64,000 bases of DNA from Bacteroidia bacterium (GCA_030430205.1 JAUIGE010000010.1:116967-180966); one strand, 5' to 3'; shown: positions 9,708 to 18,771, counted from the first letter of the stretch. Notes: generated by a model from the sequence alone, not told the origin. Numbers and translations are program-made.

Positions 9708-10433
9708 ATGATTACCTCTCTAATCGTTTCCCTTATTTTCCTTGCATTTAAGTTTCTCATGCCGATAAAAAGCAAATCAGAAGTGCCTGATTTCCCCAAA
9801 GAAAAGTTTACCAAAATTTATGCTATCACCTACCTGGCATGGTTGGGAGGCGGTGCCTTATTGGCCTGGGGCCTGCATAGCTGGTTTAGCTACTTTTATC
9901 AGGAAGAAAAGGAAATTGATCATTTTTCTCTCTATCCAGATGCTTCCTATTGGATAGGCATGGCTGTCATCTTAGGTTTTTCTTTGGGACTTGTATGTAT
10001 GTTTTGGGCTGTAAAAGCCTTTTTAAAAGACCAAAGCGAGGCTTTCTGGGCCAGATATGACAAAATATATTCGTTTCGGGCAACTCCTTTATTGAAATTT
10101 CTCTGCCTATTATTGGCGCTTACGGGTTTGGTTTTTATGAACCTTGGCAGAAATGCTCATTTTGATGTTAGCCCAACGGAAATAAAGGTGAGCAGACTTT
10201 TTGAACTGCACTCCACTCTATATTCTATGGATCAAATCAACGAAATCACCCACTACGCCTACCTCGAAGCGCCTAATGGGAATATGGTTTTTAAACCTCA
10301 TTATGAAATTCTTTTTGATGATGGAAGAATATGGAATACGACCGTGGACATAAGAGAGCCGGAGGATCGGGATGATGAAGTATTTGAAAAGATCAGCAAA
10401 TGGTCTGGCGTGGAGATTCTCCATGAAGATTAA
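9708..10433 (+). CDS. Hypothetical membrane protein, PH-domain-like C-terminus
   Basis: About 241 residues from the ATG at 9708; an upstream in-frame ATG at 9633 would add a 25-residue leader with no clear purpose. Four hydrophobic segments are visible (about residues 2-16, 42-60, 85-108 and 138-153), followed by a soluble beta-rich tail with SPTEIKVSRLFELHSTLYSM, which resembles the bPH/DUF2581-type membrane-associated domains. Lower GC than the flanking enzymes. The function is unknown. Confidence 0.75.
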   Translation: MITSLIVSLIFLAFKFLMPIKSKSEVPDFPKEKFTKIYAITYLAWLGGGALLAWGLHSWFSYFYQEEKEIDHFSLYPDASYWIGMAVILGFSLGLVCMFWAVKAFLKDQSEAFWARYDKIYSFRATPLLKFLCLLLALTGLVFMNLGRNAHFDVSPTEIKVSRLFELHSTLYSMDQINEITHYAYLEAPNGNMVFKPHYEILFDDGRIWNTTVDIREPEDRDDEVFEKISKWSGVEILHED

Positions 10434-10514
10434 ATTCCTCAAAATCAGCGCAATAAATCCCTAAATTTGTTCCAAATTTGTCGCGATTTTCTCCGAAATT
10501 TTTATCCAAACTTC

Positions 10515-11546
10515 ATGAATCCGAAAAAACATACTCCCAAAAATACGCCTAAGGCCTCATCGAAACCCAAGCCCACTCCCAAAGCTGAGCCCGAACCTCA
10601 GCCTCTCCCCAAACCCAGCCTTCACCCAAATAACCTTCACAAGCTTCCTTATGACTTCGCGCAGCTCATCCAAAGTTTGCCTGAGTTGGAGGGCTTTGTC
10701 AAGCCCAACAAATACGGCAATCTCTCCATCGACTTTGCCGATCCCGCAGCGGTCAAAGCGCTGAATAAAGCGCTGCTCCTGCACCATTATGCCATAGAGC
10801 AGTGGGATATTCCCACCGGCTACCTCTGCCCTCCTGTCCCTGGGCGGGCGGATTATCTGCATCATATCGGGGAGCTTCTGGGCAATCACAACTACGGCAA
10901 TGCCCCCAAAGGGGCCAAAGTCAAATGCCTCGATATAGGCACAGGCGCCAACCTGGTCTATCCCATCATCGGCACCCATGTCTATGGCTGGCACTTTGTG
11001 GGGAGTGAAATAGACGATGCGGCCCTGGCCTCTGCCAGGCAGATCATCGCGGGCAATCCGCGTCTGGATGGCAAAGTAGAACTGCGCAAGCAGGAAAACC
11101 CCCAACTGATGCTGGCAGGCATCATCGGAAAAGAGGAAAAATTTGATCTGGTGATCTGCAATCCGCCTTTTCATGCTTCTGCCAAAGAAGCCGAAACGGC
11201 CAGCCTGCGCAAGTTCAAAAACCTGCGAAATAACCAGGCCAAAAAGGCCGTGCTCAATTTCGGTGGGCAGGCCCACGAACTCTGGCGCGCCGGAGGCGAG
11301 CGAAAATTTGTGATTGACCTGGTCAATGAAAGTCAGGAATTTTCCGATTCCTGCCTCTGGTTTTCTACTTTGATCTCCAAAGAATCCAACCTCAAGCACA
11401 TCAAACATGCCCTCCGGCAGGTAAAACCCAATAAAGTCAAGCTCATACCCATGGGGACGGGCAATAAGCAAAGCCGGATCGTGGCCTGGACCTTTATGAC
11501 GATTCAACAGGAGGAGATTTGGATTCAATCGCGCTGGGGGTTATAG
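10515..11546 (+). CDS. rlmF: 23S rRNA (adenine(1618)-N(6))-methyltransferase
   Basis: A 343-residue SAM-dependent methyltransferase. After a Lys/Pro-rich leader (repeated P-K-P motifs to about residue 40) comes the RlmF signature LPELEGFVKPNKYGNLSIDF, then CLDIGTGANLVYP as the SAM-binding motif I and CNPPFHAS as the catalytic NPPF motif. GTGNKQSRIVAWTF near the end is also typical. It methylates N6 of A1618 in 23S rRNA in the cytoplasm. The start at 10515 (MNPKK) is preferred to 10467, which would add 16 unconserved residues. Confidence 0.95.
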   Translation: MNPKKHTPKNTPKASSKPKPTPKAEPEPQPLPKPSLHPNNLHKLPYDFAQLIQSLPELEGFVKPNKYGNLSIDFADPAAVKALNKALLLHHYAIEQWDIPTGYLCPPVPGRADYLHHIGELLGNHNYGNAPKGAKVKCLDIGTGANLVYPIIGTHVYGWHFVGSEIDDAALASARQIIAGNPRLDGKVELRKQENPQLMLAGIIGKEEKFDLVICNPPFHASAKEAETASLRKFKNLRNNQAKKAVLNFGGQAHELWRAGGERKFVIDLVNESQEFSDSCLWFSTLISKESNLKHIKHALRQVKPNKVKLIPMGTGNKQSRIVAWTFMTIQQEEIWIQSRWGL

Positions 11547-11548
11547 AG

Positions 11549-11646
11549 GAAGAATTGACGCAGATTTGTTATGGTTGTTATGATTTGCGCTGTTTTTTCA
11601 CCTAATCTTATCATAAAAATCAGCGTAAATCAGCGTCAAATTCTTC
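11549..11646. repeat. Imperfect inverted repeat between convergent genes
   Basis: The arm at 11549-11567 (GAAGAATTGACGCAGATTT) is the near reverse complement of 11627-11646, with one indel and one mismatch, and the sequence between contains further ATCAGCGTAAATCAGCGTC-like repeats. It fills the gap between rlmF and the convergent methyltransferase gene. Related AT-CAGCGT-type motifs occur near 50010-50060 and 63720-63760. It is probably a dispersed palindromic repeat that may also act as a bidirectional terminator. Confidence 0.7.
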
Positions 11647-11649
11647 AAC

Positions 11650-13212
11650 TTATTCCGCATTCAAATCCAACTTATCCAAATGCGCAAACTGCTCAAAATC
11701 AGGAAATGCAGCTTTGGCTTCCTTCACCGTTTTTACAAATAAAATATCCTCTCTCAATTGATAGTAACAAAGGGCTTTGTTGTAAAAAGAATCTGTAGAG
11801 TGGCCAAAAAAGTCTGCTGAATGCTGGAAAAATAGCAGGGCATCCTGATAATACCCCAGGCCATATAACATGCCTGCCATTTCAAAAGCAAGGTCGGTAG
11901 GCTCCTGTATATTGAAGTACATCTTCCAGGTTTGCAGGATGCTTTGGTGCAGGCGCATGCGTTCGTTGAAGGTGACCTTTTGGGCTATTTCTTTGAAATA
12001 GGGCAGCATTTTTTTGAATGCAAATGAGTCATACGCGCCCAGCCGCAGTATGCCCAATAATTCCATGAGACTGAAGTCGGAAAGATGCTTCCAGACATAC
12101 TTTTTTATGCCAATGAAATCATCCGGCCCATAATCATCTACAGATCGCAAAAAGGCACTTTTTGTTTCCGTATAAGATTCGCTTTCCGGCAGGAAAAGCA
12201 GACACCCCAATTCCAGGTGAAAGGTAGAATAAGAGGGGAAAAGGGCTTTTCCTCCCAGTTTTTCACAGTATTGTCCCAGCGCATGGTAATTGACCGAAAA
12301 AGACATGCTCCCATGGGTGATCATCACGGGTTTTTTGCCCTGATCCAGGTCGTGCACCTGATGAAATCCCTTATCCATGGAAATCAGCATCAGGCCTTTT
12401 GAAGAAAGATTTTTCAGCTTTTTGATGCACTGAATGCCTTTTTCGGGAAAAAGAAGATAGGTGTCTTTTACCAAATGGCGATACGCATCCAGTACTTCAT
12501 CTAAGAGGACATCCTCATAAAATGGGAAAAAGAAGGGTTCTACATCGTAGTCAAATTCCAGGTGATCCAATAAAGCCTCCTCATCCATGCCCGCCGGATT
12601 TTCCTCCGTATAAAGGCCCAGCGTTACGGCGAGAATTTCTTCTTTTTTGATTTTGTATAAATCCATCGGGATCGAGTCAAAAAAGTAGTTGGCAATAGCG
12701 ATGAGGGGCTGCTTCAGCTCATGGGGTGCAATATGGAGATTTGCATGCCTGAGGTGTATTTCTTCAGTGGAAAGGCCATCGAAGTAGGCGACATCCAACA
12801 GCCCTTTTTCCAAAAAAGCCTGAAACTGTGGATGATTGTGAAAATACAGCAGGTTTTCCTCCACGATGTCAGTTATCACATAGCAATAAGACGGCAGGTC
12901 TATGCCGGAAGCCACGATCAGCGGCTCCAAATGCTGGAGGATATGAAAAGCAAGACGGCCATGCCCCGCTCCCAATTCCAGTAAAAAGACTTTTTCATGA
13001 ATCTGCCCTTTTGCCGCCAGGTCTTTCAGAAAAGCAAAAATCAATTCTGCATAGGTTTTTCCGACCATCGCACTGCTCGTCAGGTTGTGCGGCACAGTCC
13101 CGGTTCGCCAGGCGTCTACGCCTTCTTTTTGGTAATATTGCTCACTGAGTCGCCAGATCAGGCTATCGGAAAAAGGCTTGTGGGCTTCGATGAGATACGT
13201 TTTTGTTTCCAT
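11650..13212 (-). CDS. SAM-dependent methyltransferase-like protein with helical C-terminus
   Basis: A 520-residue cytoplasmic protein from the ATG at 13210-13212; an upstream in-frame ATG at 13236 adds 8 residues. The motif VFLLELGAGHGRLAFHILQ near residue 60-80 is a SAM-binding motif I, and the layout (NLHIAPHELKQPLIAIANYFFD) resembles MidA/DUF185-type methyltransferases, in which the catalytic domain is interrupted. The last 150 residues are helical and TPR-like (ALLFFQHSADFFGHSTDSFY). Target unknown. Confidence 0.75.
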   Translation of the reverse strand: METKTYLIEAHKPFSDSLIWRLSEQYYQKEGVDAWRTGTVPHNLTSSAMVGKTYAELIFAFLKDLAAKGQIHEKVFLLELGAGHGRLAFHILQHLEPLIVASGIDLPSYCYVITDIVEENLLYFHNHPQFQAFLEKGLLDVAYFDGLSTEEIHLRHANLHIAPHELKQPLIAIANYFFDSIPMDLYKIKKEEILAVTLGLYTEENPAGMDEEALLDHLEFDYDVEPFFFPFYEDVLLDEVLDAYRHLVKDTYLLFPEKGIQCIKKLKNLSSKGLMLISMDKGFHQVHDLDQGKKPVMITHGSMSFSVNYHALGQYCEKLGGKALFPSYSTFHLELGCLLFLPESESYTETKSAFLRSVDDYGPDDFIGIKKYVWKHLSDFSLMELLGILRLGAYDSFAFKKMLPYFKEIAQKVTFNERMRLHQSILQTWKMYFNIQEPTDLAFEMAGMLYGLGYYQDALLFFQHSADFFGHSTDSFYNKALCYYQLREDILFVKTVKEAKAAFPDFEQFAHLDKLDLNAE

Positions 13213-13390
13213 GGTACAAGTATTCAAGTGGGACAAAAGCCTCCTAGACTTGGCGTGCTTGTACTAAATGCGCTTTAGCAAAAACGAACGAAGTGTAAAT
13301 GGTAAGGGACAAGGTACGGATTGGCGCGGGATTTTTATCAAAATGTAGCATCTTGCTTTTTATCCAACAGAAACAAATACACCTAAAAGC

Positions 13391-13999
13391 ATGACCATCA
13401 ACAAACTCCTCATCCTCCTGCCCCTCCTCGCCCTCGCATGCACCGCTCCCAAAAAGGAGACCAGCACCACCGAAGTCAAAACCTATCCTATAGGTCAGAT
13501 CAGCACGCCACAAGGCGAGATGCTTTTCTGGCTACACGATGAAACGCCGGGCCATAAAGCAAGCTTTATCCAGCTCGCCCAGGAACACTATTGGGACACA
13601 CTCACCTTCAATCGCGTGATTGAAAATTTTGTCATACAGGGCGGATGCCCCGATACGCCGGAGGGCTTCAGCGACTCTCCCTATTTGCTCAAACCTGAGT
13701 TTCATGACAACATCAGGCACATCTACGGCGCCGTAGGCGCTGGCCGCGACGACAATCCCGGAAAACTTTCTGCTGGCTGCCAGCTATACATCGTGCAAAA
13801 CAAAGACGGCCTGCCTCGCCTCGATGGTGATTATATGATCTTTGGGCAGGTGTTCAAAGGCCTCGATGTGCTGGACGCCATCGCACAGGTGGAAACCGAT
13901 TCACTGGACCAGCCGCTGAACAATGTGCCCATGGAGGTGCGTGTGCTGAAGATGACAGCAGAGGAACTGACAGCCGCAGGCTATGTAGGGAAGGAATAA
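13391..13999 (+). CDS. Cyclophilin-type peptidyl-prolyl cis-trans isomerase lipoprotein
   Basis: A 202-residue exported lipoprotein: the leader MTINKLLILLPLLALAC ends in an SPII lipobox (LALAC, acylated Cys near 17). The cyclophilin domain follows, with FNRVIENFVIQGGCPD (the catalytic-strand RVI and FxIQGG region), a shortened central portion and GDYMIFGQVFKGLDVLDAIA near the end. It should assist folding of periplasmic or outer-membrane proteins. The catalytic Arg is in FNRVI. Confidence 0.93.
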   Translation: MTINKLLILLPLLALACTAPKKETSTTEVKTYPIGQISTPQGEMLFWLHDETPGHKASFIQLAQEHYWDTLTFNRVIENFVIQGGCPDTPEGFSDSPYLLKPEFHDNIRHIYGAVGAGRDDNPGKLSAGCQLYIVQNKDGLPRLDGDYMIFGQVFKGLDVLDAIAQVETDSLDQPLNNVPMEVRVLKMTAEELTAAGYVGKE

Positions 14000-14008
14000 T
14001 TTGAGAAT

Positions 14009-14041
14009 AAAGGCTTTCTTTTTAATTTAAAGGGCCTTTTT
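14009..14041 (+). terminator. Possible intrinsic terminator after the cyclophilin gene
   Basis: A short stem (AAAGGC at 14009-14014 with GCCTTT at 14034-14039) around an AT-rich loop ends in a run of five T. It lies 10 bp after the cyclophilin stop and before the DyP/P450 cluster. The stem is short, so this is tentative. Confidence 0.45.
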
Positions 14042-14056
14042 CACCCAGATAATGTC

Positions 14057-15373
14057 ATGTGGCAAGCGGGACTCACACTCATTACCGAAATTCTCCCAGA
14101 CAAGGTAGATGCCCTCAAGGCATTGCTCCATGAGATCGGAAACGATATCAACGGTAATGCACATATAGACTTCGGCTTACTGCGAAGCGTACATTTTCTG
14201 CGTTTTGTGGTGCTTGACGCCAGTGAAGTCCGGGGGACTTCTATCCCCCCCCAACTGGTGCTCAGCACCAACTATGACGGGCCCCTCCATGATCACCTCA
14301 TGGAGCTTGCGACCCAGGCACAGGCCGGTCTCAACCGGATTTATAGCCATTGCAGGCAGTATCCGCCGGATGCGGATCCGGCTACGCTGGCGGCCTTCCT
14401 CCGCAGACATCAGCGCAAAAATGCAGCTTTTTACATGAGCACCATGGGGCGCTCCGTGGAGCAGGTAGAGCAGGAAGCTGCTCTGTATCAGGCGATTCAG
14501 GATTATTTGCAAGAGAGCTGCCCGGCCCAAAACTGGCAGGGAAGGACAGCCACCGATATCCGAAAGGAAATACAGGATTTTATCCTGTCGCAGGCTCAGT
14601 TTGCCTGGGCGAAGGAGCCCTACCGCAAGCCCTTTTTGCAAAAATATGGCAGCTGGATCCTGGCGGGTGAGTTGCTGGCGATCCTCTTTCTCTATGGCAT
14701 CCTGTGGGTGGTTGCCCCTTTGGCTACTTTGCTGATCAGTCTGGTGCTGGCTGTTATGGTTTTCTTTTACTGGAAAACATTGCGCAGCCTGGAAAAGAGC
14801 GATGCAGCTACCTTTCAGCCCGCGATCAAGCGACCAGATCAGCTGGCCCAACTCACCCAACACGAAGACTACAAAGTCCAAAACCAACTCACACATCTGG
14901 TGACGGCCAAAGCGGGCAGGCTCAGGCTATTTACTTTGCGCCTGATATTGGGGGCCATCAATCTGCTGGCGGCGACTTTTTACAACAAAGGGCAACTCGC
15001 AGGCATCGTGACGATCCACTTCGCCCGCTGGGCGATCATCGACGGCGGGAAACGCCTGCTCTTTTTCAGCAACTTCGATGGTAGCTGGGAGAGCTACCTG
15101 GGCGAATTTGTAGATCGCTCGGCCATCGGCCTGACGGCTGTCTGGAGCAATACAGAAGGCTTTCCACCCACCCAAAGGCTGATCCAGCAGGGCGCGCGCC
15201 ATTCCGTGGAATTCAAATCCTGGGCCCGCGAAAAGCAAATCCCAACCCAGGTCTGGTACAGCGCCAGAAAAACGCTTTCTGTCAAAAATATCAATAACAA
15301 TACAGCCATAAGAGCAGCTTTGCTGGGGGAGATGAATGAAGAAGAAGCAAAGGCCTGGCTGAGGTTGTTGTAA
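14057..15373 (+). CDS. Two-TM protein with duplicated HFxR..NxDG motif, first gene of the DyP/P450 cluster
   Basis: A 438-residue protein I do not recognise as a named family. Two copies of one pattern are visible: SVHFLRFVVLD then LVLSTNYDG at about residues 44-75, and TIHFARWAIID then LLFFSNFDG at about 319-342. Between them lies a hydrophobic hairpin of two membrane helices (about 199-240) flanked by charged helices. The repeated strand pattern resembles a ferredoxin-like/dimeric alpha-beta barrel, the fold DyP peroxidases use, so a heme-free or substrate-handling DyP relative is possible. It ends 24 bp before the DyP peroxidase gene on the same strand, and a P450 follows, so a shared membrane-associated oxidation pathway is a reasonable inference. 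Confidence 0.85.
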   Translation: MWQAGLTLITEILPDKVDALKALLHEIGNDINGNAHIDFGLLRSVHFLRFVVLDASEVRGTSIPPQLVLSTNYDGPLHDHLMELATQAQAGLNRIYSHCRQYPPDADPATLAAFLRRHQRKNAAFYMSTMGRSVEQVEQEAALYQAIQDYLQESCPAQNWQGRTATDIRKEIQDFILSQAQFAWAKEPYRKPFLQKYGSWILAGELLAILFLYGILWVVAPLATLLISLVLAVMVFFYWKTLRSLEKSDAATFQPAIKRPDQLAQLTQHEDYKVQNQLTHLVTAKAGRLRLFTLRLILGAINLLAATFYNKGQLAGIVTIHFARWAIIDGGKRLLFFSNFDGSWESYLGEFVDRSAIGLTAVWSNTEGFPPTQRLIQQGARHSVEFKSWAREKQIPTQVWYSARKTLSVKNINNNTAIRAALLGEMNEEEAKAWLRLL

Positions 15374-15397
15374 ATTTTTTCGAAAAAATAACCAAAG

Positions 15398-16834
15398 ATG
15401 GAACTCCAGGACATACAAGGCCTGCTTGTCCGGGCTCACGGCGAACTCCCTGAAGCAGCATACCTCATGCTGTCGATCCGGGAAGTCCCCCAAGCCAGGA
15501 ACTGGCTCAAAGACCAGCTTCCACAGCTGGCTACAGGCAGCCAAAAAGCACCAGATCGCCGGATACAACTGGCTTTCACCTACAGCGGAATGGAAAAGCT
15601 GGGGGCGCAGCAATTTGTCAAACACGGCTTCTCCGTGGAATATGTGCAAGGCATGACCAGCCTGCATAAAAGCAGGTTTTTGGGCGATCTGGAGCAAAGT
15701 GCTCCTGAAAACTGGCAGTGGGGCGGCACCAAGACAGAAGCCATTGACATGGTATGGATGCTGTTTGCAGCAGATAAAGCCAGCCTGGAAAGCCACATTT
15801 CAGCCATGAAGGCGGCTTTGCCGCAAAGCGGGTTAGCCTTCATTCACTGCCTGGATACCCAGGGAAATCCCCACCAAAAGGAGCATTTTGGCTTTCGAGA
15901 TGGCATGTCACAACCTGTCATCCCAGGCCTCAGCAAGGTTGGTACGCCTGAAAATACGGTGCCTGAAGGCGAGTTTATCCTGGGCTATAAAAATGCCTAT
16001 GATCAATTTCCCGAAACGCCTGTCGTGGATCCTATGCATGATCCGGAGAATCTACTAGCTGAATCTGCCAACTTCCCCGGTCTGAAAGATTTTGGAAAAA
16101 ATGGCTCTTACATGGTTTTTCGGCAGTTGACGCAGGATGTATCTGGCTTTTGGGCGTCAGTTTTTTCGGCCGTAAAAAATGAAAATTCGGAAGCGGGAAT
16201 CGCTGAAAGCGTGCATCTGGCGGCAAAAATGGTGGGCCGCTGGCCCAACGGCAAGCCTGTCTCGCTGGCTCCTGATCAGGAAATGCCTTACGATAAGGAA
16301 AAGGATGAAGGCTATCTCTATGCTGCGCATGATGCCGATGGCTGTGGCTGCCCCTTTGGGGCTCATGTCCGCCGTGCCAATCCGCGCGATGCCATGCCCG
16401 ACAACCAGCCGGCCAGTGCCATCCGCATCTCCAATCGCCACCGCATCCTGCGGCGGGGCCGCAACTTCGGGCCGCCCCTGGCGGCTTCCTTTGCCCCTCA
16501 GGAGCTGATAGAAGCCCTGCCCGACGGGCAGGAACGCGGCCTGCAATTCATTTGCTTCAACAGCAACATCCAACGCCAGTTTGAATTTATCCAGCACAGC
16601 TGGAGCAATAACACCAAATTTGCCGGGCTATATAGCGATCCCGATCCCATCCTGGGCATCAAAGACAGCCGCGACAAAGGGGAGACGCATGATTTTACCA
16701 TGCAAGGAAAGCTGCTTCGCAGGAAGCTGCGCGGCCTGCGCCGCCATGTGCACGTCATCGGCGGTGCCTATTTCTTTATGCCAGGGCTGCGCGCCCTGAA
16801 ATTTCTTGCCCATTTTTCACCCAAAAACGCCTGA
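15398..16834 (+). CDS. DyP-type (dye-decolorizing) heme peroxidase
   Basis: A 478-residue cytoplasmic-type peroxidase without a signal peptide. The diagnostic GxxDG motif appears as GFRDG at about 165-169, the proximal heme ligand region GAHVRRANPRD puts the His near 323, and RILRRGRNFG near 349-358 carries the distal Arg region. It uses hydrogen peroxide or organic hydroperoxides to oxidise substrates. The length and lack of a Tat leader fit the larger intracellular DyP classes. The P450 ATG follows its stop by 2 bp, so the two heme enzymes are almost certainly cotranscribed. Confidence 0.94.
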   Translation: MELQDIQGLLVRAHGELPEAAYLMLSIREVPQARNWLKDQLPQLATGSQKAPDRRIQLAFTYSGMEKLGAQQFVKHGFSVEYVQGMTSLHKSRFLGDLEQSAPENWQWGGTKTEAIDMVWMLFAADKASLESHISAMKAALPQSGLAFIHCLDTQGNPHQKEHFGFRDGMSQPVIPGLSKVGTPENTVPEGEFILGYKNAYDQFPETPVVDPMHDPENLLAESANFPGLKDFGKNGSYMVFRQLTQDVSGFWASVFSAVKNENSEAGIAESVHLAAKMVGRWPNGKPVSLAPDQEMPYDKEKDEGYLYAAHDADGCGCPFGAHVRRANPRDAMPDNQPASAIRISNRHRILRRGRNFGPPLAASFAPQELIEALPDGQERGLQFICFNSNIQRQFEFIQHSWSNNTKFAGLYSDPDPILGIKDSRDKGETHDFTMQGKLLRRKLRGLRRHVHVIGGAYFFMPGLRALKFLAHFSPKNA

Positions 16835-16836
16835 AA

Positions 16837-18015
16837 ATGCTTGCAAAACAATCTCTTCAACGCTACGCCCTCTCCATCGCCCGGGCCCTTGCTCCCATGA
16901 TCAAGACCGGAAATACGGTCCTGCTTTTTCGTTCCGCCGATGTGCTGGAAGTGCTTTCCCGCGACAAGGACTTCACCCTTTCGCAGGTCAACGGACCGCA
17001 TATCGGTCGCCATATAGGCGATTTTATGCTGGGCATGGACGATAGCCCCGCCTATCAGCGTGATGTCAGCATCATGAGGCGGGCAGTTCATAAAGGCGAT
17101 GTGGATCGGATTCGTTTGTTTTTTCGGAAAAAAGCGGAAGAAAAAGCGAAAAGTTTTAAAGGTCATTTTGATTTGGTCGATACCTTCACGCGTGATATTC
17201 CCTATTTGATGCTTGGAGATTATTTTGGGGTTCCAGGTCCGGACAAAAGCAGCATGTTGCGCTGGAATCGAACGATCTTTTGGGACATATTTCTGGATTT
17301 GAAACAGGATCCGACTATCCGTAAAAATGCCTTGCAGAGTTCTGAGGAGATGTTGGGTTATTTGGAAAAATGGATTCAGGAGCAAAAACAGCAAATGCAG
17401 GCAGGTGTGCTGGCTGCTGACAGCATGCTGTCCCGCCTCCTGACGATGCAGGGCGGCGAGCAGCCCGCCTTCACGGATACCGAGATTCCCGGAAAAATTT
17501 CCGGTACCTATATGGGCTTTATGGAGCCCACCAACAAAGCGATGGTCAACATCCTGCGGCAATTTTTTGCGCGGCCGGAAGTCCTGGCCCAGGCCAGGGA
17601 GGCAGCTCATGCCGATGATGCGGAGCGCATGCTCGGTCTGGCACTGGAAGCGATGCGCTTCCATCCCAATGGCCCCCTGTTGATGCGGCACAGCCCGCAG
17701 GAGCAGTATATCGGCGGCACAGATGGCCGCAAAAAACGCCGGATTCCGGCGGGGAAGACCCTCTACCTCATGACGCAAAGCGCCATGTTTGACCCCAGAG
17801 CAGTGGAAAAGCCTGAGGCTTTTCTGCCTCATCGCCCACGCGAAACCTATCTCTATTTTGGCTATGGTCTGCATACTTGCTTTGGCAATTATATCAACTA
17901 TGTGAGTATACCGGAAATGTTGATAGCTTTGCTTAAGCGGGAGCATTTACAGCCCGTGGCAAAGCCGGTTTTTGAGGGTCCTTTTCCAGATAGCTGGAAA
18001 TGGCAACACCGATAG
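16837..18015 (+). CDS. Cytochrome P450 with non-canonical I-helix
   Basis: A 392-residue soluble P450. The heme-thiolate loop FGYGLHTCFG places the ligand Cys near 348, and EAMR at about 271-274 is the ExxR motif. The I-helix, normally [AG]GxxT[TS], reads GFMEPT at about 227-232: the oxygen-activating Thr is Pro231 and the preceding Gly is Phe. The Pro-at-Thr arrangement resembles the RPT of CYP152 peroxygenases, so a hydroperoxide-driven rather than O2/NADPH-driven reaction is plausible. No ferredoxin or ferredoxin reductase gene is nearby. It follows the DyP gene by 2 bp. Confidence 0.94.
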   Translation: MLAKQSLQRYALSIARALAPMIKTGNTVLLFRSADVLEVLSRDKDFTLSQVNGPHIGRHIGDFMLGMDDSPAYQRDVSIMRRAVHKGDVDRIRLFFRKKAEEKAKSFKGHFDLVDTFTRDIPYLMLGDYFGVPGPDKSSMLRWNRTIFWDIFLDLKQDPTIRKNALQSSEEMLGYLEKWIQEQKQQMQAGVLAADSMLSRLLTMQGGEQPAFTDTEIPGKISGTYMGFMEPTNKAMVNILRQFFARPEVLAQAREAAHADDAERMLGLALEAMRFHPNGPLLMRHSPQEQYIGGTDGRKKRRIPAGKTLYLMTQSAMFDPRAVEKPEAFLPHRPRETYLYFGYGLHTCFGNYINYVSIPEMLIALLKREHLQPVAKPVFEGPFPDSWKWQHR

Positions 18016-18096
18016 GCATAAAACCCAAAAGAATGCTTTCTTTTGAATCGCCAATAGTGCTCGTACACCGTACTCAAACTTAAACTCAAACTCCAC

Positions 18097-18771
18097 ATGC
18101 CTCCCGTCCTCCTACAAATGGACCAATACATCCAGGCCTGGCAGCAAAGCGATGACCAGCGCCACATCTTCCTCAGCTGCTACCGCATGATGACCGCCAA
18201 CATGCTGCAAGCCGTAGAAGCCAACCGCTTCCAGGATAAGGAGTGGGTTAGCAAACTGCTGCACCACTTCGCCGACTACTACTTCGATGCACTTGCATGT
18301 TTTGACTGCGGAGAGACCGCTCCCCCGGCCTGGCAGCAAGTCCACCAATACACCCGGGAAGACAAGCTTCACCGCCTTCAATACCTCCTTTTGGGCGTCA
18401 ACGCCCACATCAACTACGACCTCGTCCTGACGCTCTACGACATGCTCCAACCCGAATGGGCTTCTCTCACCGAAGCCCAGCGAAAGATCCGGCATGAGGA
18501 CCATCAGCTCGTCAATGAGGTGATCGCCCATACCATCGACGCCGTCCAGGACGAGATCATCGAACGCGAAGATCGCTTCATGGCGCTGATAGATCGCGCC
18601 TTTGGGCGGCTGGACGAGTACCTGCTGTCGCGCCTGATCAGCAGCTGGCGACAGGATGTATGGGAAAAAGCCCAGGAGATGCTCCTGGCAGAGAGCCCCG
18701 CGGAGCGGGAGGCCTTGCGGAGGAAAGTAGAGGCATCTGTGATGCGTCGGGGGCGGTTGTTGGGGGTGTGA
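18097..18771 (+). CDS. DUF5995 family protein
   Basis: A 224-residue helical, soluble protein. The pattern FLSCYRMMTANMLQAVEANR then FADYYFDALACFDCG and finally LLLGVNAHINYDLVL is that of DUF5995, a family of unknown function. It lies 81 bp after the P450 in the same orientation and is probably the last member of the cluster. A later ATG at 18118 is an alternative start. Conserved NAHIN and YFDALA segments contain His, Asp and Tyr that could bind metal, but no mechanism is known. Confidence 0.85.
   Translation: MPPVLLQMDQYIQAWQQSDDQRHIFLSCYRMMTANMLQAVEANRFQDKEWVSKLLHHFADYYFDALACFDCGETAPPAWQQVHQYTREDKLHRLQYLLLGVNAHINYDLVLTLYDMLQPEWASLTEAQRKIRHEDHQLVNEVIAHTIDAVQDEIIEREDRFMALIDRAFGRLDEYLLSRLISSWRQDVWEKAQEMLLAESPAEREALRRKVEASVMRRGRLLGV

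Noticed and set aside
16768..17946. 392-residue minus-strand frame opposite the P450
   Set aside because: Covers a P450 with intact heme and ExxR motifs on the other strand; no domain is visible in the antisense translation.
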